Below are positions 36,720-46,086 of a DNA stretch of 64,000 bases, one piece after another. Under the pieces are notes generated by a model. The model was given only the letters and a program-made list of their open reading frames with translations. It was not told where the DNA came from and ran no database searches. This stretch comes from Algoriphagus marincola DSM 16067. GTDB lineage: Bacteria > Bacteroidota > Bacteroidia > Cytophagales > Cyclobacteriaceae. The position numbers were made by a program, and so were the translations under genes. The stretch is taken from assembly GCF_000429405.1 (NCBI RefSeq), contig NZ_KE386899.1, positions 63,296 to 127,295 of the forward strand, read 5' to 3'. How positions within the stretch are numbered: the first letter of the stretch is position 1; each line of letters opens with the position of its first letter.

Positions 36720-37076
36720 TCAATATTCCTGAACCAACACCTCTGTAGGAATTCGAAGATAGGTGTTCAGTTTTCGAATCATATCCAGCGAAAGTTTTCT
36801 TTTTCTATTCAACACTTCACTTACCCGACTTTTATTTCCTACCACCTCAGCAAGATCTTTATTTCTGAGATCCATCTGCTCCATTCGAAACTTGATAGCT
36901 TCGATGGGATCAGGTAGATCAATCGGAAAATTTTCTTTTTCATATTGATCGATTAGAATAGAAAGTATTTCCAGTTCGTCTCCTTTCTTGCTTCCCTTTT
37001 GAGCATCAAAAATCTCGTCAAGGCGAATCAGTGCTTTTTGATAATCTGTTTCAGTTTTGATAGGCTTGATATTCAT
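36720..37076 (-). CDS. higA: HigA-type helix-turn-helix antitoxin
   Basis: This antitoxin of 118 residues starts at the ATG at 37076, one base after the toxin stop codon; upstream in-frame starts lie inside the toxin gene and are unlikely. It has a helical N terminus, then an HTH (MDLRNKDLAEVVGNKSRVSEVL) and a conserved RKRKLSLDMIRKLN helix typical of HigA/HTH_XRE antitoxins. It would neutralise HigB and repress the operon. The toxin-first gene order is characteristic of higBA. The pair sits between the intact amidohydrolase gene and a relic of its paralogue. Confidence 0.88.
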   Translation of the reverse strand: MNIKPIKTETDYQKALIRLDEIFDAQKGSKKGDELEILSILIDQYEKENFPIDLPDPIEAIKFRMEQMDLRNKDLAEVVGNKSRVSEVLNRKRKLSLDMIRKLNTYLRIPTEVLVQEY

Positions 37077-37077
37077 A

Positions 37078-37371
37078 TTAGATCGTATTTGCGTTGATTT
37101 TGTCATACTCGGCGTGAGTACCAATAAAGCGAATCCAACATAACTGAAATTCAAAATTGATTTTTACAATCAATCGGTAGTGATTCCCCTTAATATTGAA
37201 TACTACTCTACTTTCTCCCAATATACTGGCGTTTGGATACGCTCTTTTTAGATCGTGGATATTACTCCATTGGGACTTTTCAGCTTCTCGATACCAAGCT
37301 TTTAGCTGTTGTTCAGAATCGGAATGTTTTTCCCAAAATTCTCGCAAAGTCCGTTCTGCAATTATTCTCAC
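37078..37371 (-). CDS. higB: HigB-type mRNA interferase toxin
   Basis: This 97-residue toxin is of the HigB/RelE superfamily, a predicted ribosome-dependent mRNA endonuclease. MRIIAERTLREFWEKH at the start and NIKGNHYRLIVKINF plus IRFIGTHAEYDKI near the end are typical of the family. Translation starts at a GTG (37371), because the nearby ATG is out of frame and meets a stop. The antitoxin start follows one base after its stop. A consensus -7 box lies 14 bp upstream, leaving almost no leader. Confidence 0.9.
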   Translation of the reverse strand: MRIIAERTLREFWEKHSDSEQQLKAWYREAEKSQWSNIHDLKRAYPNASILGESRVVFNIKGNHYRLIVKINFEFQLCWIRFIGTHAEYDKINANTI

Positions 37372-37384
37372 ATGTTTCTAAATT

Positions 37385-37392
37385 CAAATATA
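37385..37392 (-). promoter_or_regulatory. candidate -7 box of higBA
   Basis: The minus strand reads TATATTTG, a full match to TAnnTTTG. The predicted start of transcription is only about 7 bp before the GTG of higB. The terminator hairpin of the amidohydrolase gene occupies the position where a -33 element would stand. Confidence 0.5.
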
Positions 37393-37422
37393 TAAGAAAA
37401 GTTCCCATAAAGGGAACTTTTT
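37392..37422 (-). terminator. intrinsic terminator of the amidohydrolase gene
   Basis: A perfect 10-bp stem AAAAGTTCCC/GGGAACTTTT with a 5-nt loop and T residues on both sides lies 30 bp beyond the amidohydrolase stop. It separates that gene from higBA. Confidence 0.85.
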
Positions 37423-37451
37423 AAAATTCAACTAACTTTGAGAGGCCTTAA

Positions 37452-39158
37452 TTATTGTCTTTTAAAAACCACTTGTCCTCCCATCACGGTCATAGCAACC
37501 TGGGTTTTTAGTATTTCATCCTCAGCTACCTCCATAATGTTCTGATCAAAGACCGTGAAATCCGCTGCTTTACCTACTTCAATTGAACCTTTGAAATCTT
37601 CTTCGAACTCGGCATAGGCACCGTCTAAAGTGTAGGACTTCAATGCTTGTTCACGGGTCATTTTTTGATCGCCTTCATAGCCTCCTTCAGGAAGTCCTTC
37701 CAAAGTCTTACGGGTTACAGAGGCATAAAAGGAAGGAATTGGATCTACCGGCTCTACAGGGGCATCCGTTCCATTACAGATTCTCGCTCCGGTTTGGAAA
37801 AGCTTCTGCCATACATAAGCTCCGTCTATGATGCGCTTTTCTCCAAGTCTATCAATGGCCCAAGGACGGTCCGAACTCAAATGAATGGCCTGCATGGCCG
37901 CTATCACTCCCAATTCCCCGAATCTCGGAATATCATCCGGATGCAAATGCTGGGCATGCTCAATTCTGAATCTGTGATCGGTCGCATCTGGGAATTTGGC
38001 AAAAGCTGCTTCATATCTATCCAAAATCTCCTGATTAGCGCGATCTCCAATAGCATGAGAGCAAACCTGAAAACCAAGCGGTAAGGCTTTTTCAGATACC
38101 TCAGTTACGACAGACATGGGAAGCGTCTCATGTCCCCGATGACCTGGTCTATCCGCATAATCTTCCAGCAACCAGGCACCTCTTGGTCCTAATGCTCCAT
38201 CACAGTTTAGCTTGATAGAACGCACAGTCAGCAGGTGATCTTCGGAGTCTATCATTGGACCTTTCTTGTACCATTCCTCCAAAAGCTCTGGCTGACGGCC
38301 TGTTAGCATGATGTATTGGCGAACCGTGAGTTTGCCTTCGTCTTTAAACTTCTGAACCAAATCGATTACATCCTGACCAGAACCTGCATCATGAAAAGAG
38401 GTGATTCCTTTCTCTACCAATTCTTGCAATGCCAATGTCAAAGCTTCTTCCGCTCGTTCAGGAGTTTCTTCCGGAACCAATCGAGCCACGAGATAGGAGG
38501 CTCTTTCGGTCAATACTCCGGTGGGATTTCCTAATTCATCGGTGATGATTTCTCCGCCTTCGACCTCACCTGGTCTTTCGCCTTTTAGATTGGCAATTCC
38601 AGCCAATTCCAAAGCTTTAGAATTTGCAAAGGATGCATGACCGGAAGCATGGCGAAGAAATACCGGATTGTCTGGAGATACTTCATTCAAAGGCTCATTG
38701 GTTTGGAAACCTTTGACCATTTTCTCGGGCTTTTCGATCCACTTGTCCTGATGCCAGCCACGGCCTGTGATCCAGTCTCCCGGCTTGGCTTTGGCAACTG
38801 CCTCGGCTACTTTTTCGACCAGCTCATCGTAGGTTTTGACATACATGAGGTCAAGCTCCAGCTTGTTGTAGCCGATTCCCATCAAGTGTGCATGCGATTC
38901 GATAAATCCCGGAGTCATGGTTTTACCTTCCAAGTCGATGACTTCTGTGTTTTCACCAGCTAATTTCTGGATTTCAGCAGATGAACCAATGGCCTGAATC
39001 ATTCCATCTTTGACGGCTACTGCTTCGACCTTCGGATTGGATTCGTCCACGGTGTAGATGGTACCGTTAATAAAAATTTTATCAGCAGGATTTTCTGGGC
39101 CGCTATTACAGGCAAATCCGAAAAAGGCCAAAAAGGCCAGAAAATAAATATGTCTCAT
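37452..39158 (-). CDS. YtcJ-like amidohydrolase lipoprotein
   Basis: This 568-residue metal-dependent amidohydrolase is of the amidohydrolase-3/YtcJ family. A lipoprotein signal (FFGFACNS, Cys17) anchors it in the envelope. Metal ligands appear in GFIESHAHL near residue 90, later His residues in CSHAIGDRANQE and RIEHAQHLHPDD, and an Asp in NGTDAPVEP. The C terminus carries the usual urease-like beta-sandwich strands (GKAADFTVFDQN). The substrate is unknown. A relic of a paralogue's 3' end lies 870 bp away beyond the HigBA pair. Confidence 0.88.
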   Translation of the reverse strand: MRHIYFLAFLAFFGFACNSGPENPADKIFINGTIYTVDESNPKVEAVAVKDGMIQAIGSSAEIQKLAGENTEVIDLEGKTMTPGFIESHAHLMGIGYNKLELDLMYVKTYDELVEKVAEAVAKAKPGDWITGRGWHQDKWIEKPEKMVKGFQTNEPLNEVSPDNPVFLRHASGHASFANSKALELAGIANLKGERPGEVEGGEIITDELGNPTGVLTERASYLVARLVPEETPERAEEALTLALQELVEKGITSFHDAGSGQDVIDLVQKFKDEGKLTVRQYIMLTGRQPELLEEWYKKGPMIDSEDHLLTVRSIKLNCDGALGPRGAWLLEDYADRPGHRGHETLPMSVVTEVSEKALPLGFQVCSHAIGDRANQEILDRYEAAFAKFPDATDHRFRIEHAQHLHPDDIPRFGELGVIAAMQAIHLSSDRPWAIDRLGEKRIIDGAYVWQKLFQTGARICNGTDAPVEPVDPIPSFYASVTRKTLEGLPEGGYEGDQKMTREQALKSYTLDGAYAEFEEDFKGSIEVGKAADFTVFDQNIMEVAEDEILKTQVAMTVMGGQVVFKRQ

Positions 39159-39223
39159 AAGTTGGTGTTTATTCTGTATGGAAAGCTAGGTTATTTCCTC
39201 TATCCAAACAAAACTAATCTCAA

Positions 39224-41293
39224 TCACCTTACCCAGAACTTTTTTGATATAGAATTACGGTTGTTAGTTTGAAGCTGAAAAATATAAAGTCCCGGTGTGT
39301 AAAAGTCTGACTGAATCTCCAATTCCTGTCCAGCCTCTAGGCTGATATCTGATAAAATCACCTGGCCCAAAGCATTGACGATACGTCCTGTCCCAGACTG
39401 ATTGGAAATGACTTTTACAGGCCCTAGTGTTGGGTTGGGATAAATAATTAGCTGAATCCCTTCACTTGGAGGAATGGCGGATTCCGAGGCCTTGAGATAA
39501 ATCAATCCACCGGCTCGCGTACCTAAAATCAAATCTGGATTACCTCCCAAAACATCCGGTAGCAAGGTAATCCAGGTATTTCTGCCGAGGCGAGTCGGAT
39601 AGTTTTCACCTCCAATTTGTATTTGGACTTCTTCCCGCTGACTTTGTTGCATGAAGTTTTGGATGTAGCTCAAAATTCCACGTTGATCCACGGTGTAGAG
39701 TCCGGGTTGATCACCAAGCTTGATTGCCACGGTCAAGTTTCTATTGGCAGGGTTGTCCTGAAAGCCCAGAAAATCGCTTTCTAGTGATTGGGCTGATTTG
39801 TTTTCGAAGTCGACTTTGTACAAATCCAAACCTCCATTTTGAGCTGCCACCAGCAGATGATCCTGATTTTGGTAGTTGAAAAAGGCTAAATAATCTCCCC
39901 GATTCGGTTCATATCCTGAAAGAGTAATCTCAGTCCATCGGTTGTTGAGAAGTTCAAAAATCCGTTGTTTCGGGATATTTCCTTCAAAACGGATTCCTGT
40001 CAGGAGTCGATGGGTTTGATTGGATTCATCGGTAAACTCTAAATATTGAATTTCGGTAAGTCCCAACTCTCCCACATTTGAAAGAGAGAGTGATTCCTCA
40101 AATGCTCCATTTTGGAAATCGAATTCAAGGATTTCACCCAATACTTCTCCTTTACGGGTCACATTGGCACTGAGGTAGAGTTTTCCTCCATTTTGATTTC
40201 CAAGGAAAAAAGGCCTTGTATTTTCTCCCAAATCCAAGATCTGATCCTGCAAAATAGGGCCGGTGTTTCCGTCAAAAGAAAGAATCGATTGTGAAAAATC
40301 AACCCCATAAACGATGGAGGCCTCATTAGAATTAGAGCTGATAATCAGGTTTCCATCGATCAGCTCCGGATTGTGGAAAACAGGGAATCGAGGGAGCTCG
40401 CCGAGACTTGGAAGACTGGTTGAAAATTCGTCGAAAAGGGGATCGGTTTCTGTTCCTTTATTAGGAAGGAAGTATAAGATATCGCACTCATCGCGGCCTA
40501 AAAGCAAATCGGAAATACCGTCTCCATCCCAGTCCTGATAGAGAAGAGAATGGCCGCCAGCGTGCTGGATTCGGGCATTTTCAGTAGAACTAACTCTTAA
40601 ATCCATGCCAGCACAAGTCTGTCCGAAAGAGATATCACCGCAGGCACAGATTTCAAATAATCCCCAATGCCTCACTGGAAAAGCAAAGCCGTCGATATCC
40701 GGGCTGCCACTTCGATCTATTGATGTATTTTCATAGAATTCCAGATAGTCCCCTGAAGCAAAATTGAAGATCACCAAGTCTAGATCTCCGTCTCCATCTA
40801 AATCTTGAATCAACGGTGTGTCGAGATTATTGGCTTGAATATTTGATCCATTATCCAATGGAAGAAAGTCCTGAGCCAGTTCAAAGGAAATGGTGTTGCC
40901 GGAAGAAGTATTTTGGTATGCTTTGATACCTCTGGCTGTGGAGGTGAATAAGTCCTTCTTGCCATCAGCATCAAAGTCGGCCAGGACCAAAAAACCACTG
41001 ATATCCGCCGGGAAGTAGTAGGCCCATTCAGGTTGATGGATAAACTCTTCCCCTGATTTTTCAAAGACCGAGAGTTGCCGGGAATTGATGTCCCAAATGA
41101 CCCACTCTTCCGCTCCGTCACCATTTAGATCAATGGTCTGGATTTGAGCTGAATTGATTCCGCCACTCCAAGGGGAGCTTAAAGTCTTGCCTTCCAGATT
41201 GACTGCTGTGCTCTTATCAAAAGTAAAAGTAGTCTGACTCCGACTAGTCAATGATAAGAGTAGGATAAAAAAAAGTAGGAGTAATCTTCTCAT
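39224..41293 (-). CDS. FG-GAP/VCBS-type repeat protein with T9SS sorting domain
   Basis: This 689-residue secreted protein has a signal peptide (LLLFFILLLSLTSRSQ), several FG-GAP/calcium-binding repeats (DLNGDGAEEWVI, DFDADGKKDLFT, DLDGDGDLDLVIFNF, DWDGDGISDLLLG) forming a propeller-like integrin-alpha fold, and a C-terminal type A sorting domain for the type IX secretion system (IIYPNPTLGPVKV, then GLYIFQLQT and a basic end). It should be exported to the cell surface. The cysteine-containing insert near residue 210 (ICACGDISFGQTCAG) is unusual for the repeats. The binding partner is unknown. Confidence 0.88.
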   Translation of the reverse strand: MRRLLLLFFILLLSLTSRSQTTFTFDKSTAVNLEGKTLSSPWSGGINSAQIQTIDLNGDGAEEWVIWDINSRQLSVFEKSGEEFIHQPEWAYYFPADISGFLVLADFDADGKKDLFTSTARGIKAYQNTSSGNTISFELAQDFLPLDNGSNIQANNLDTPLIQDLDGDGDLDLVIFNFASGDYLEFYENTSIDRSGSPDIDGFAFPVRHWGLFEICACGDISFGQTCAGMDLRVSSTENARIQHAGGHSLLYQDWDGDGISDLLLGRDECDILYFLPNKGTETDPLFDEFSTSLPSLGELPRFPVFHNPELIDGNLIISSNSNEASIVYGVDFSQSILSFDGNTGPILQDQILDLGENTRPFFLGNQNGGKLYLSANVTRKGEVLGEILEFDFQNGAFEESLSLSNVGELGLTEIQYLEFTDESNQTHRLLTGIRFEGNIPKQRIFELLNNRWTEITLSGYEPNRGDYLAFFNYQNQDHLLVAAQNGGLDLYKVDFENKSAQSLESDFLGFQDNPANRNLTVAIKLGDQPGLYTVDQRGILSYIQNFMQQSQREEVQIQIGGENYPTRLGRNTWITLLPDVLGGNPDLILGTRAGGLIYLKASESAIPPSEGIQLIIYPNPTLGPVKVISNQSGTGRIVNALGQVILSDISLEAGQELEIQSDFYTPGLYIFQLQTNNRNSISKKFWVR

Positions 41294-41384
41294 GGCTAAA
41301 TTCTAAACCGAATTTAAAGATAAAACGTTGCCAAAAGCCAAAAATGAGATGGATTCGCTTATTTTGGACTATTAAAATTAAGTC

Positions 41385-42680
41385 ATGAATATCATCACCC
41401 TATACGAAGCTTTTCTCAAAAGTACAGGAGTCAGTACTGATACACGGAAAATTGAACAAGGAAATCTGTTTTTCGCCCTGAAAGGTCCAAATTTCGATGC
41501 AAATGAATTTGCTGCCAAGGCTTTGGAAATGGGTGCTTCTGGAGTGGTGGTCGATGACCCCGCATACTATTTGGAAAATGATGAGCGCTATTTTATCTGT
41601 CAAGATGCTTTGGTTTGCTTGCAGAAATTGGCCAATTATCATCGACATCAATTCGACATACCTATCATTGGCCTTACCGGTAGCAATGGAAAGACTACTT
41701 CCAAGGAGCTGCTGAATGCTGTATTGAAGACCAAATTCAAGACTTTGGCTACAATCGGAAATCTTAATAATCACATCGGCGTTCCCTTGACTTTGCTTTC
41801 TCTCAAGAAAGATCACGAACTGGCCATCATCGAGATGGGAGCCAATAAGCAGGGAGATATTCAGGAGCTTTGTGAAATTGCCGAACCCACACATGGTTTC
41901 ATTACCAACATTGGGAAAGCTCATTTAGAGGGAATGGGTGGGCCTGAAGGTGTTTTGAAGACAAAAACAGAGCTTTACCAGCACTTGCGAGAAAATAAAG
42001 GGACGGTTTTCATCAACAGTCAGGATCCGATCTTGATCAATATGGTCAAGCGATTCAAAGAGCCCGTTTTGTATCCTTCCAAAGGGGATTTTTGCGAAAT
42101 TCAATTTTTGAGTGCCGATCCTTTTGTAAAGTTTTCTGTCGAGGGGGTAGATGGGGAGCAGTTATCCTCCCTGATCGGAGCTTATAATTTTGGAAATATT
42201 GCAACTGCGCTTACTATCGGGAAGTTTTTTGGAGTGGATATGCATCAAGCAGTGGAGGCCGTTTTGAATTACAAGCCTTCCAATATGCGCTCCCAATTGA
42301 TCGAAATGCGGAGTAATTTAATCATTTTAGATGCCTACAATGCCAATCCATCAAGCATGGAAGCAGCGATTCGGACCTTCGGACAGATGAAGGGTAAGAA
42401 GCACAAAATGATCATTCTAGGGGATATGTTTGAACTGGGGGAGCATGCCGAAGCGGAGCATGCAAGATTAGGAGAGATAGTCAGCGAGTATGAGTTTGAT
42501 AAAGTTTGTTTCACAGGAAAACTCATCGTTTCTGCACTCACTAAGGCACCGAAGGCCCTGTATTTTCCCGATCCTTTTTCATTCCGAAATTGGCTTCAGG
42601 ACAGTCAGCTTGAAGACTACATGATTCTGATCAAGGGAAGTAGAGGGATGAAGTTGGAAGGCTTGGTTGATTTTATTTAA
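41385..42680 (+). CDS. murF: UDP-N-acetylmuramoyl-tripeptide--D-alanyl-D-alanine ligase
   Basis: This is the last cytoplasmic ligase of peptidoglycan peptide synthesis. It adds D-Ala-D-Ala to the UDP-MurNAc tripeptide using ATP. It has 431 residues, with an N-terminal substrate domain (STDTRKIEQGNLFFALKG), the ATP-binding P-loop LTGSNGKTTSKELL near residue 100, the NNHIGVPLTLL segment, and a C-terminal domain with DAYNANPSSMEAA and ILGDMFELG. It is not inside a dcw cluster, which is common for murF in Bacteroidota. DUF2461 follows 54 bp downstream. Confidence 0.95.
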   Translation: MNIITLYEAFLKSTGVSTDTRKIEQGNLFFALKGPNFDANEFAAKALEMGASGVVVDDPAYYLENDERYFICQDALVCLQKLANYHRHQFDIPIIGLTGSNGKTTSKELLNAVLKTKFKTLATIGNLNNHIGVPLTLLSLKKDHELAIIEMGANKQGDIQELCEIAEPTHGFITNIGKAHLEGMGGPEGVLKTKTELYQHLRENKGTVFINSQDPILINMVKRFKEPVLYPSKGDFCEIQFLSADPFVKFSVEGVDGEQLSSLIGAYNFGNIATALTIGKFFGVDMHQAVEAVLNYKPSNMRSQLIEMRSNLIILDAYNANPSSMEAAIRTFGQMKGKKHKMIILGDMFELGEHAEAEHARLGEIVSEYEFDKVCFTGKLIVSALTKAPKALYFPDPFSFRNWLQDSQLEDYMILIKGSRGMKLEGLVDFI

Positions 42681-42734
42681 ACTCTCTCTTTTTCTAAGGG
42701 TTAAAAAGATCCATCCATTATCAAACTAGAAATT

Positions 42735-43412
42735 ATGAGGCCTTATCTAGACTTTCTTTCATCTCTCGCTGAAAACAATCACAAAGATTGGATGGATGCC
42801 AACCGAGATTGGTATCAGTCAAATCGAAAAGAATTTTTAGAGGATGTGGAGGTCATGTTAAAGAATCTCTCAGAACTCGAGCCGGCACTGTCTGCTTTCA
42901 AGCCAAAAGACTGTGTTTTCAGGCAAAACCGAGATATCCGTTTTTCTGCTAATAAGGATCCCTATAAAACCAACTTTGCAGCCTATTTTTCCCCAAAAGG
43001 AAAGAAATCTGAGGGACCCGGCTGGTACCTTCATATTCAGCCCGGCAATTCATTTTTTGCAGGAGGCATTTGGATGCCAATGGCAGAAACACTGAAGAAA
43101 ATTCGAAAGGAAATTGATTACTCCGGTGCTGAGTTAACGGAAATTCTCAGCGAACCGGAGTTTGTCAAACTGTTTCCCACCATCGAAGGAGATAAGCTCA
43201 AGACAAGTCCAAGAGACTATGATGCAGATCATCCATATATCGAATTTCTTCGGATGAAAAGCTTCATCGTTTCCAGCCCAATTGCAGACAAGGATGTAAA
43301 CTCGGGTAATTTTCTGAACCTTGCCTTCCGAGGGTTTTCCGTTATGAAGCCCTTTTTGGACTTTCTGGAAAAGGCTGTTGAAGAAGTCGAGGACGGCTCG
43401 GATTTACTTTAA
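42735..43412 (+). CDS. DUF2461 domain protein
   Basis: This 225-residue protein of the DUF2461/TIGR02453 family has no known activity. Characteristic features are the N-terminal LAENNHKDWMDANRDWY, the central FRQNRDIRFSANKDPYKTNF and GPGWYLHIQPGNSFFAGGIW. It is soluble with no signal peptide. It lies after murF on the same strand and may share its transcript, but no functional link is known. The next gene is convergent. Confidence 0.9.
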   Translation: MRPYLDFLSSLAENNHKDWMDANRDWYQSNRKEFLEDVEVMLKNLSELEPALSAFKPKDCVFRQNRDIRFSANKDPYKTNFAAYFSPKGKKSEGPGWYLHIQPGNSFFAGGIWMPMAETLKKIRKEIDYSGAELTEILSEPEFVKLFPTIEGDKLKTSPRDYDADHPYIEFLRMKSFIVSSPIADKDVNSGNFLNLAFRGFSVMKPFLDFLEKAVEEVEDGSDLL

Positions 43413-43423
43413 TTTTTGAGGGA

Positions 43424-43696
43424 TTAATCAAAATCACTCCAATTCACGTTCTCAGAAAAGGCTGTTAAAAACCCGAATCCAATCACGGAGAAGATGATAA
43501 TTCCGATCACAAATCCGATCAAGCGAAGTATCAATTCGGATTTGGCCCAATTGGATTTGTTGACATCGGTATTTTTATCTACTGCCCAAACGATCAACAT
43601 AATGAATCCGATTAGAGGCAGCTTGGATATCAAAACATTAATGATCCAATCACCAAGCGTCAGAGGTGGTTTTTTGAATTCTTCAGGAATGTTCAT
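43424..43696 (-). CDS. small two-helix membrane protein
   Basis: I recognise no family in this 90-residue protein. It has two transmembrane helices (PLIGFIMLIVWAVD, about residues 27-40, and LIGFVIGIIIFSVIGFGFL, about 60-78). The gene follows the small lipoprotein gene by 20 bp on the same strand, so it is likely the third gene of an operon starting at 45716. Confidence 0.6.
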   Translation of the reverse strand: MNIPEEFKKPPLTLGDWIINVLISKLPLIGFIMLIVWAVDKNTDVNKSNWAKSELILRLIGFVIGIIIFSVIGFGFLTAFSENVNWSDFD

Positions 43697-43716
43697 AGTA
43701 TCTGGGGTTTGATGGC

Positions 43717-44139
43717 TTAGAGAAAATCTTTGGTTTGGAATTCGTGTTCTTGCATGGCAAAATTATCCGGGTTTAAGGGATCAGTTTGGATAAATTGAAC
43801 CACGATTTTTTCATAGTTTTCAGAATTTTCAAAGTCTCTGAGGTAGATTTCAGCACATTTTCTGGCAAGTACTTCGGGGTAGTCTCCCAATAGCTTTGGA
43901 TCTCCATTCTCCAATTTAAGAATAATTATAGATTCATCATTTGTCCGCTTCAAATTCACAGAGGTGCCTTGGAAATCACCTAAAGCGCGAATTTCATCCG
44001 AAGGAACAAACCCATCTCCCACCATTTTTTCCATTCCCTTAAACGCTATTTTTAGGATGTCCTCAGGCTGACAGGAGCAGGAAGAGAGAAAAAAAATAGC
44101 CATCAAAAAAGTGATGGCTTGAAGTCTTATTGTTTTCAT
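43717..44139 (-). CDS. small lipoprotein of unknown function
   Basis: I chose the ATG at 44139; the upstream TTG at 44148 adds three residues and is less likely. The 140-residue protein has a lipobox near the start (MAIFFLSSC), a following CSCQPED stretch and then about 115 residues with mixed alpha/beta pattern (DFQGTSVNLKRTNDESIIILKLENGD). No family is recognised. It lies 5 bp after the stop of the T9SS protein gene and so is in its operon. Confidence 0.62.
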   Translation of the reverse strand: MKTIRLQAITFLMAIFFLSSCSCQPEDILKIAFKGMEKMVGDGFVPSDEIRALGDFQGTSVNLKRTNDESIIILKLENGDPKLLGDYPEVLARKCAEIYLRDFENSENYEKIVVQFIQTDPLNPDNFAMQEHEFQTKDFL

Positions 44140-44144
44140 AAAGC

Positions 44145-45716
44145 TCAATTTCTAAGTATTTTGATTTGCTCAGAGTGATTGTTCCACTGTAATTCCAGAA
44201 TATAGAAGCCAGCTGGGAGATACCCAAAATACGAATTAATTATGAACCTTGAAGTTGTGGGGAGTGGAACTGTTTTTTCTCTTAGCTCACCCGTAGTATT
44301 CAACAGGCGTAGTTTCACATTTCCTCCTGAGATTTTTTCTTTTCCCAGATAGGCTAACTCTAAATTTTGACCTGCATAGCTTGGGTTTGGAAATAAAGTC
44401 CAACTGGGTATCATCTCTTTGGGTATCTCTCGTTTTACCAAGAGAACAGAGCTGTAATAATCGAATTCTTCTGTTTTTTTTCTTATTCTGTAATAGAGGT
44501 GGTCTTGATTAAAGGGGAAATTTGTGTCTTGAAATGAGTAAGTAGTCGTTTCAGTTTTTGAATTAGGAATTTGAATGGTTCCGATTGTTTGAAAAGGCTC
44601 ATCACCACTATTTTTTCTTTGAATTTCGAAAGTGCCAGGCTCTATTTCTCTATTCGTTTCCCAGTTGAGGGTTACTTTTCCTGTTTTTGGAGACCATTCT
44701 CCTACAAAGTAGGAAAGATCTAAGGATAGAACAGAAGCAACATCTAGAAAGTATTCCACGGTTTGAGAGCATCCATTAGCATCGGTCACAGTCAGTGTAT
44801 ATAAGCCTGTGCTCAGGCCGAATATATTTCTATTTGTACTGTAAAAACCATCAGGTCCTGTCCATACAAAGCTGTAAGGCTCCGTACCTCCAGTGACACT
44901 TTCCACATAAATGATCCCGGTATCATCATCGATTTTTGTAGGGAAAATAGTCACCAGAATACCAAAGTTAGGATCAATGAAAATATCCTTGTAGATGGTA
45001 GTAGTTGTCACTCCGTCATCTGCGGTAAGTCCTATAGTGTAGGTGCCTGTAGAAGGGAAATCAAAAACTGGACTTGGTCCGGTAGCAGTCCCTAGTCCGT
45101 CAAAATCCCATTCGAATGTATAGTTGTATGGAGGTGATCCCCCTATAGTTTGCGAAGTGAATTCAATGGTGGTATTACAAATCCCATTAGACTGGAAATC
45201 GAATTTTGGAAATAATGGGACAGCAGCAGTAAAGCCCTCAAGGTTGCCGTAGCATTGTGAGTTAATGTTGTTTTTGGTGCTAATGACACAAGTAGAATTT
45301 GGATCGGCTGTACCCGTGGTCCAATAGATGAAAATGTCTTTAATGTCTACCACATCCCCCCAATTCCAAGTAAAATCCCGAACCTTAATCCAAACGTTTT
45401 GCTGGGCTTGTACACCAGAAAAAAGACATTCGTATTGCTCATCTGCGATTAGAACGTCATTGATAACAATATCAAAAAAGAATCTCAGGTTATATCCATT
45501 AGTTGAAGAGCCTCCTAGAATAGTCCAGAGTTCTCCATTGATTTCTTCTCCAAGTTCATATTCGTCAGTGACTGTGAAAGGGTTTCCATCTGAATCCCGT
45601 AACTGAAAGCCATCCACAACGAAATTATTCTGAGGACATTGGGCATATACCTCTCCGGCGGTATTCAGTAAAAAGAATAACCCAAATATTAGCCAAATAT
45701 TGCCTTTCCGTTTCAC
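44145..45716 (-). CDS. PKD/SprB-repeat surface protein with T9SS sorting domain
   Basis: This 523-residue exported protein has a signal peptide ending near VYAQ, an N-terminal beta domain with cysteine pairs, and a PKD domain (TFEWDFDGLGTATGPSPVFDF, about residues 205-255). A SprB-like repeat (TGGTEPYSFVWTGPDG, LYTLTVTDANGCSQTVEY), a fibronectin-like segment and a C-terminal type IX secretion sorting domain (SWTLFPNPSYAGQNLEL, PAGFYILELQW) follow. It is probably a surface adhesin-like protein. A good promoter lies 17-31 bp upstream, and two small genes follow closely on the same strand. Confidence 0.86.
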   Translation of the reverse strand: MKRKGNIWLIFGLFFLLNTAGEVYAQCPQNNFVVDGFQLRDSDGNPFTVTDEYELGEEINGELWTILGGSSTNGYNLRFFFDIVINDVLIADEQYECLFSGVQAQQNVWIKVRDFTWNWGDVVDIKDIFIYWTTGTADPNSTCVISTKNNINSQCYGNLEGFTAAVPLFPKFDFQSNGICNTTIEFTSQTIGGSPPYNYTFEWDFDGLGTATGPSPVFDFPSTGTYTIGLTADDGVTTTTIYKDIFIDPNFGILVTIFPTKIDDDTGIIYVESVTGGTEPYSFVWTGPDGFYSTNRNIFGLSTGLYTLTVTDANGCSQTVEYFLDVASVLSLDLSYFVGEWSPKTGKVTLNWETNREIEPGTFEIQRKNSGDEPFQTIGTIQIPNSKTETTTYSFQDTNFPFNQDHLYYRIRKKTEEFDYYSSVLLVKREIPKEMIPSWTLFPNPSYAGQNLELAYLGKEKISGGNVKLRLLNTTGELREKTVPLPTTSRFIINSYFGYLPAGFYILELQWNNHSEQIKILRN

Positions 45717-45739
45717 TTCACTTAATCCTAATTGGGTTC

Positions 45740-45747
45740 CAAATGTA
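45740..45747 (-). promoter_or_regulatory. promoter of the PKD/T9SS protein operon
   Basis: The minus strand reads TACATTTG, a full match to TAnnTTTG, 24 bp before the start codon, with TTTT (one base off TTTG) 19 bp further upstream. The gap 45748-46050 holds no credible gene. Confidence 0.55.
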
Positions 45748-46052
45748 CAAAACAGATTAACATTAAAAAATGATTTAAGTCATTGGTAATCCATGAGTTA
45801 TCTACTTATTCCTATGTATCATTAAAAGGTTGTTTAGCAGTATTTTTTTTGACGTTGGTCCCATTTTACTTTATGAGAAAATTGTTTTTTTTAACTGTAT
45901 TCAAAAAAAATGAGTTTTGGAGTTATGCCAGGGTAGAATCCGCCAAAGCTATTCTCCTAATCTTTTTGGAGAGATAGCTTGAAAAAAGGTGTTTGAACAA
46001 AATCCCAAATGAACCAATCAGCTGCAGTCCTATTCAACTAAGCTTTAGTAGA

Positions 46053-46078
46053 TAAAAAATGCTCCTCTTTCGAGAAGC
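46053..46078 (-). terminator. terminator after tRNA-Ala-like copy 1
   Basis: On the minus strand GCTTCTC pairs with GAGGAGC (one G-U) around GAAA, followed by A and six T. It begins 9 bp after the 3' end of copy 1, as a normal tRNA terminator would. Confidence 0.7.
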
Positions 46079-46086
46079 TTTGACAG

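Noticed and set aside
45783..45977. 64-residue plus-strand reading frame before the tRNA cluster
   Set aside because: No recognisable family, low-complexity hydrophobic content, no promoter or convincing start context, and it lies in an AT-rich gap; likely chance.
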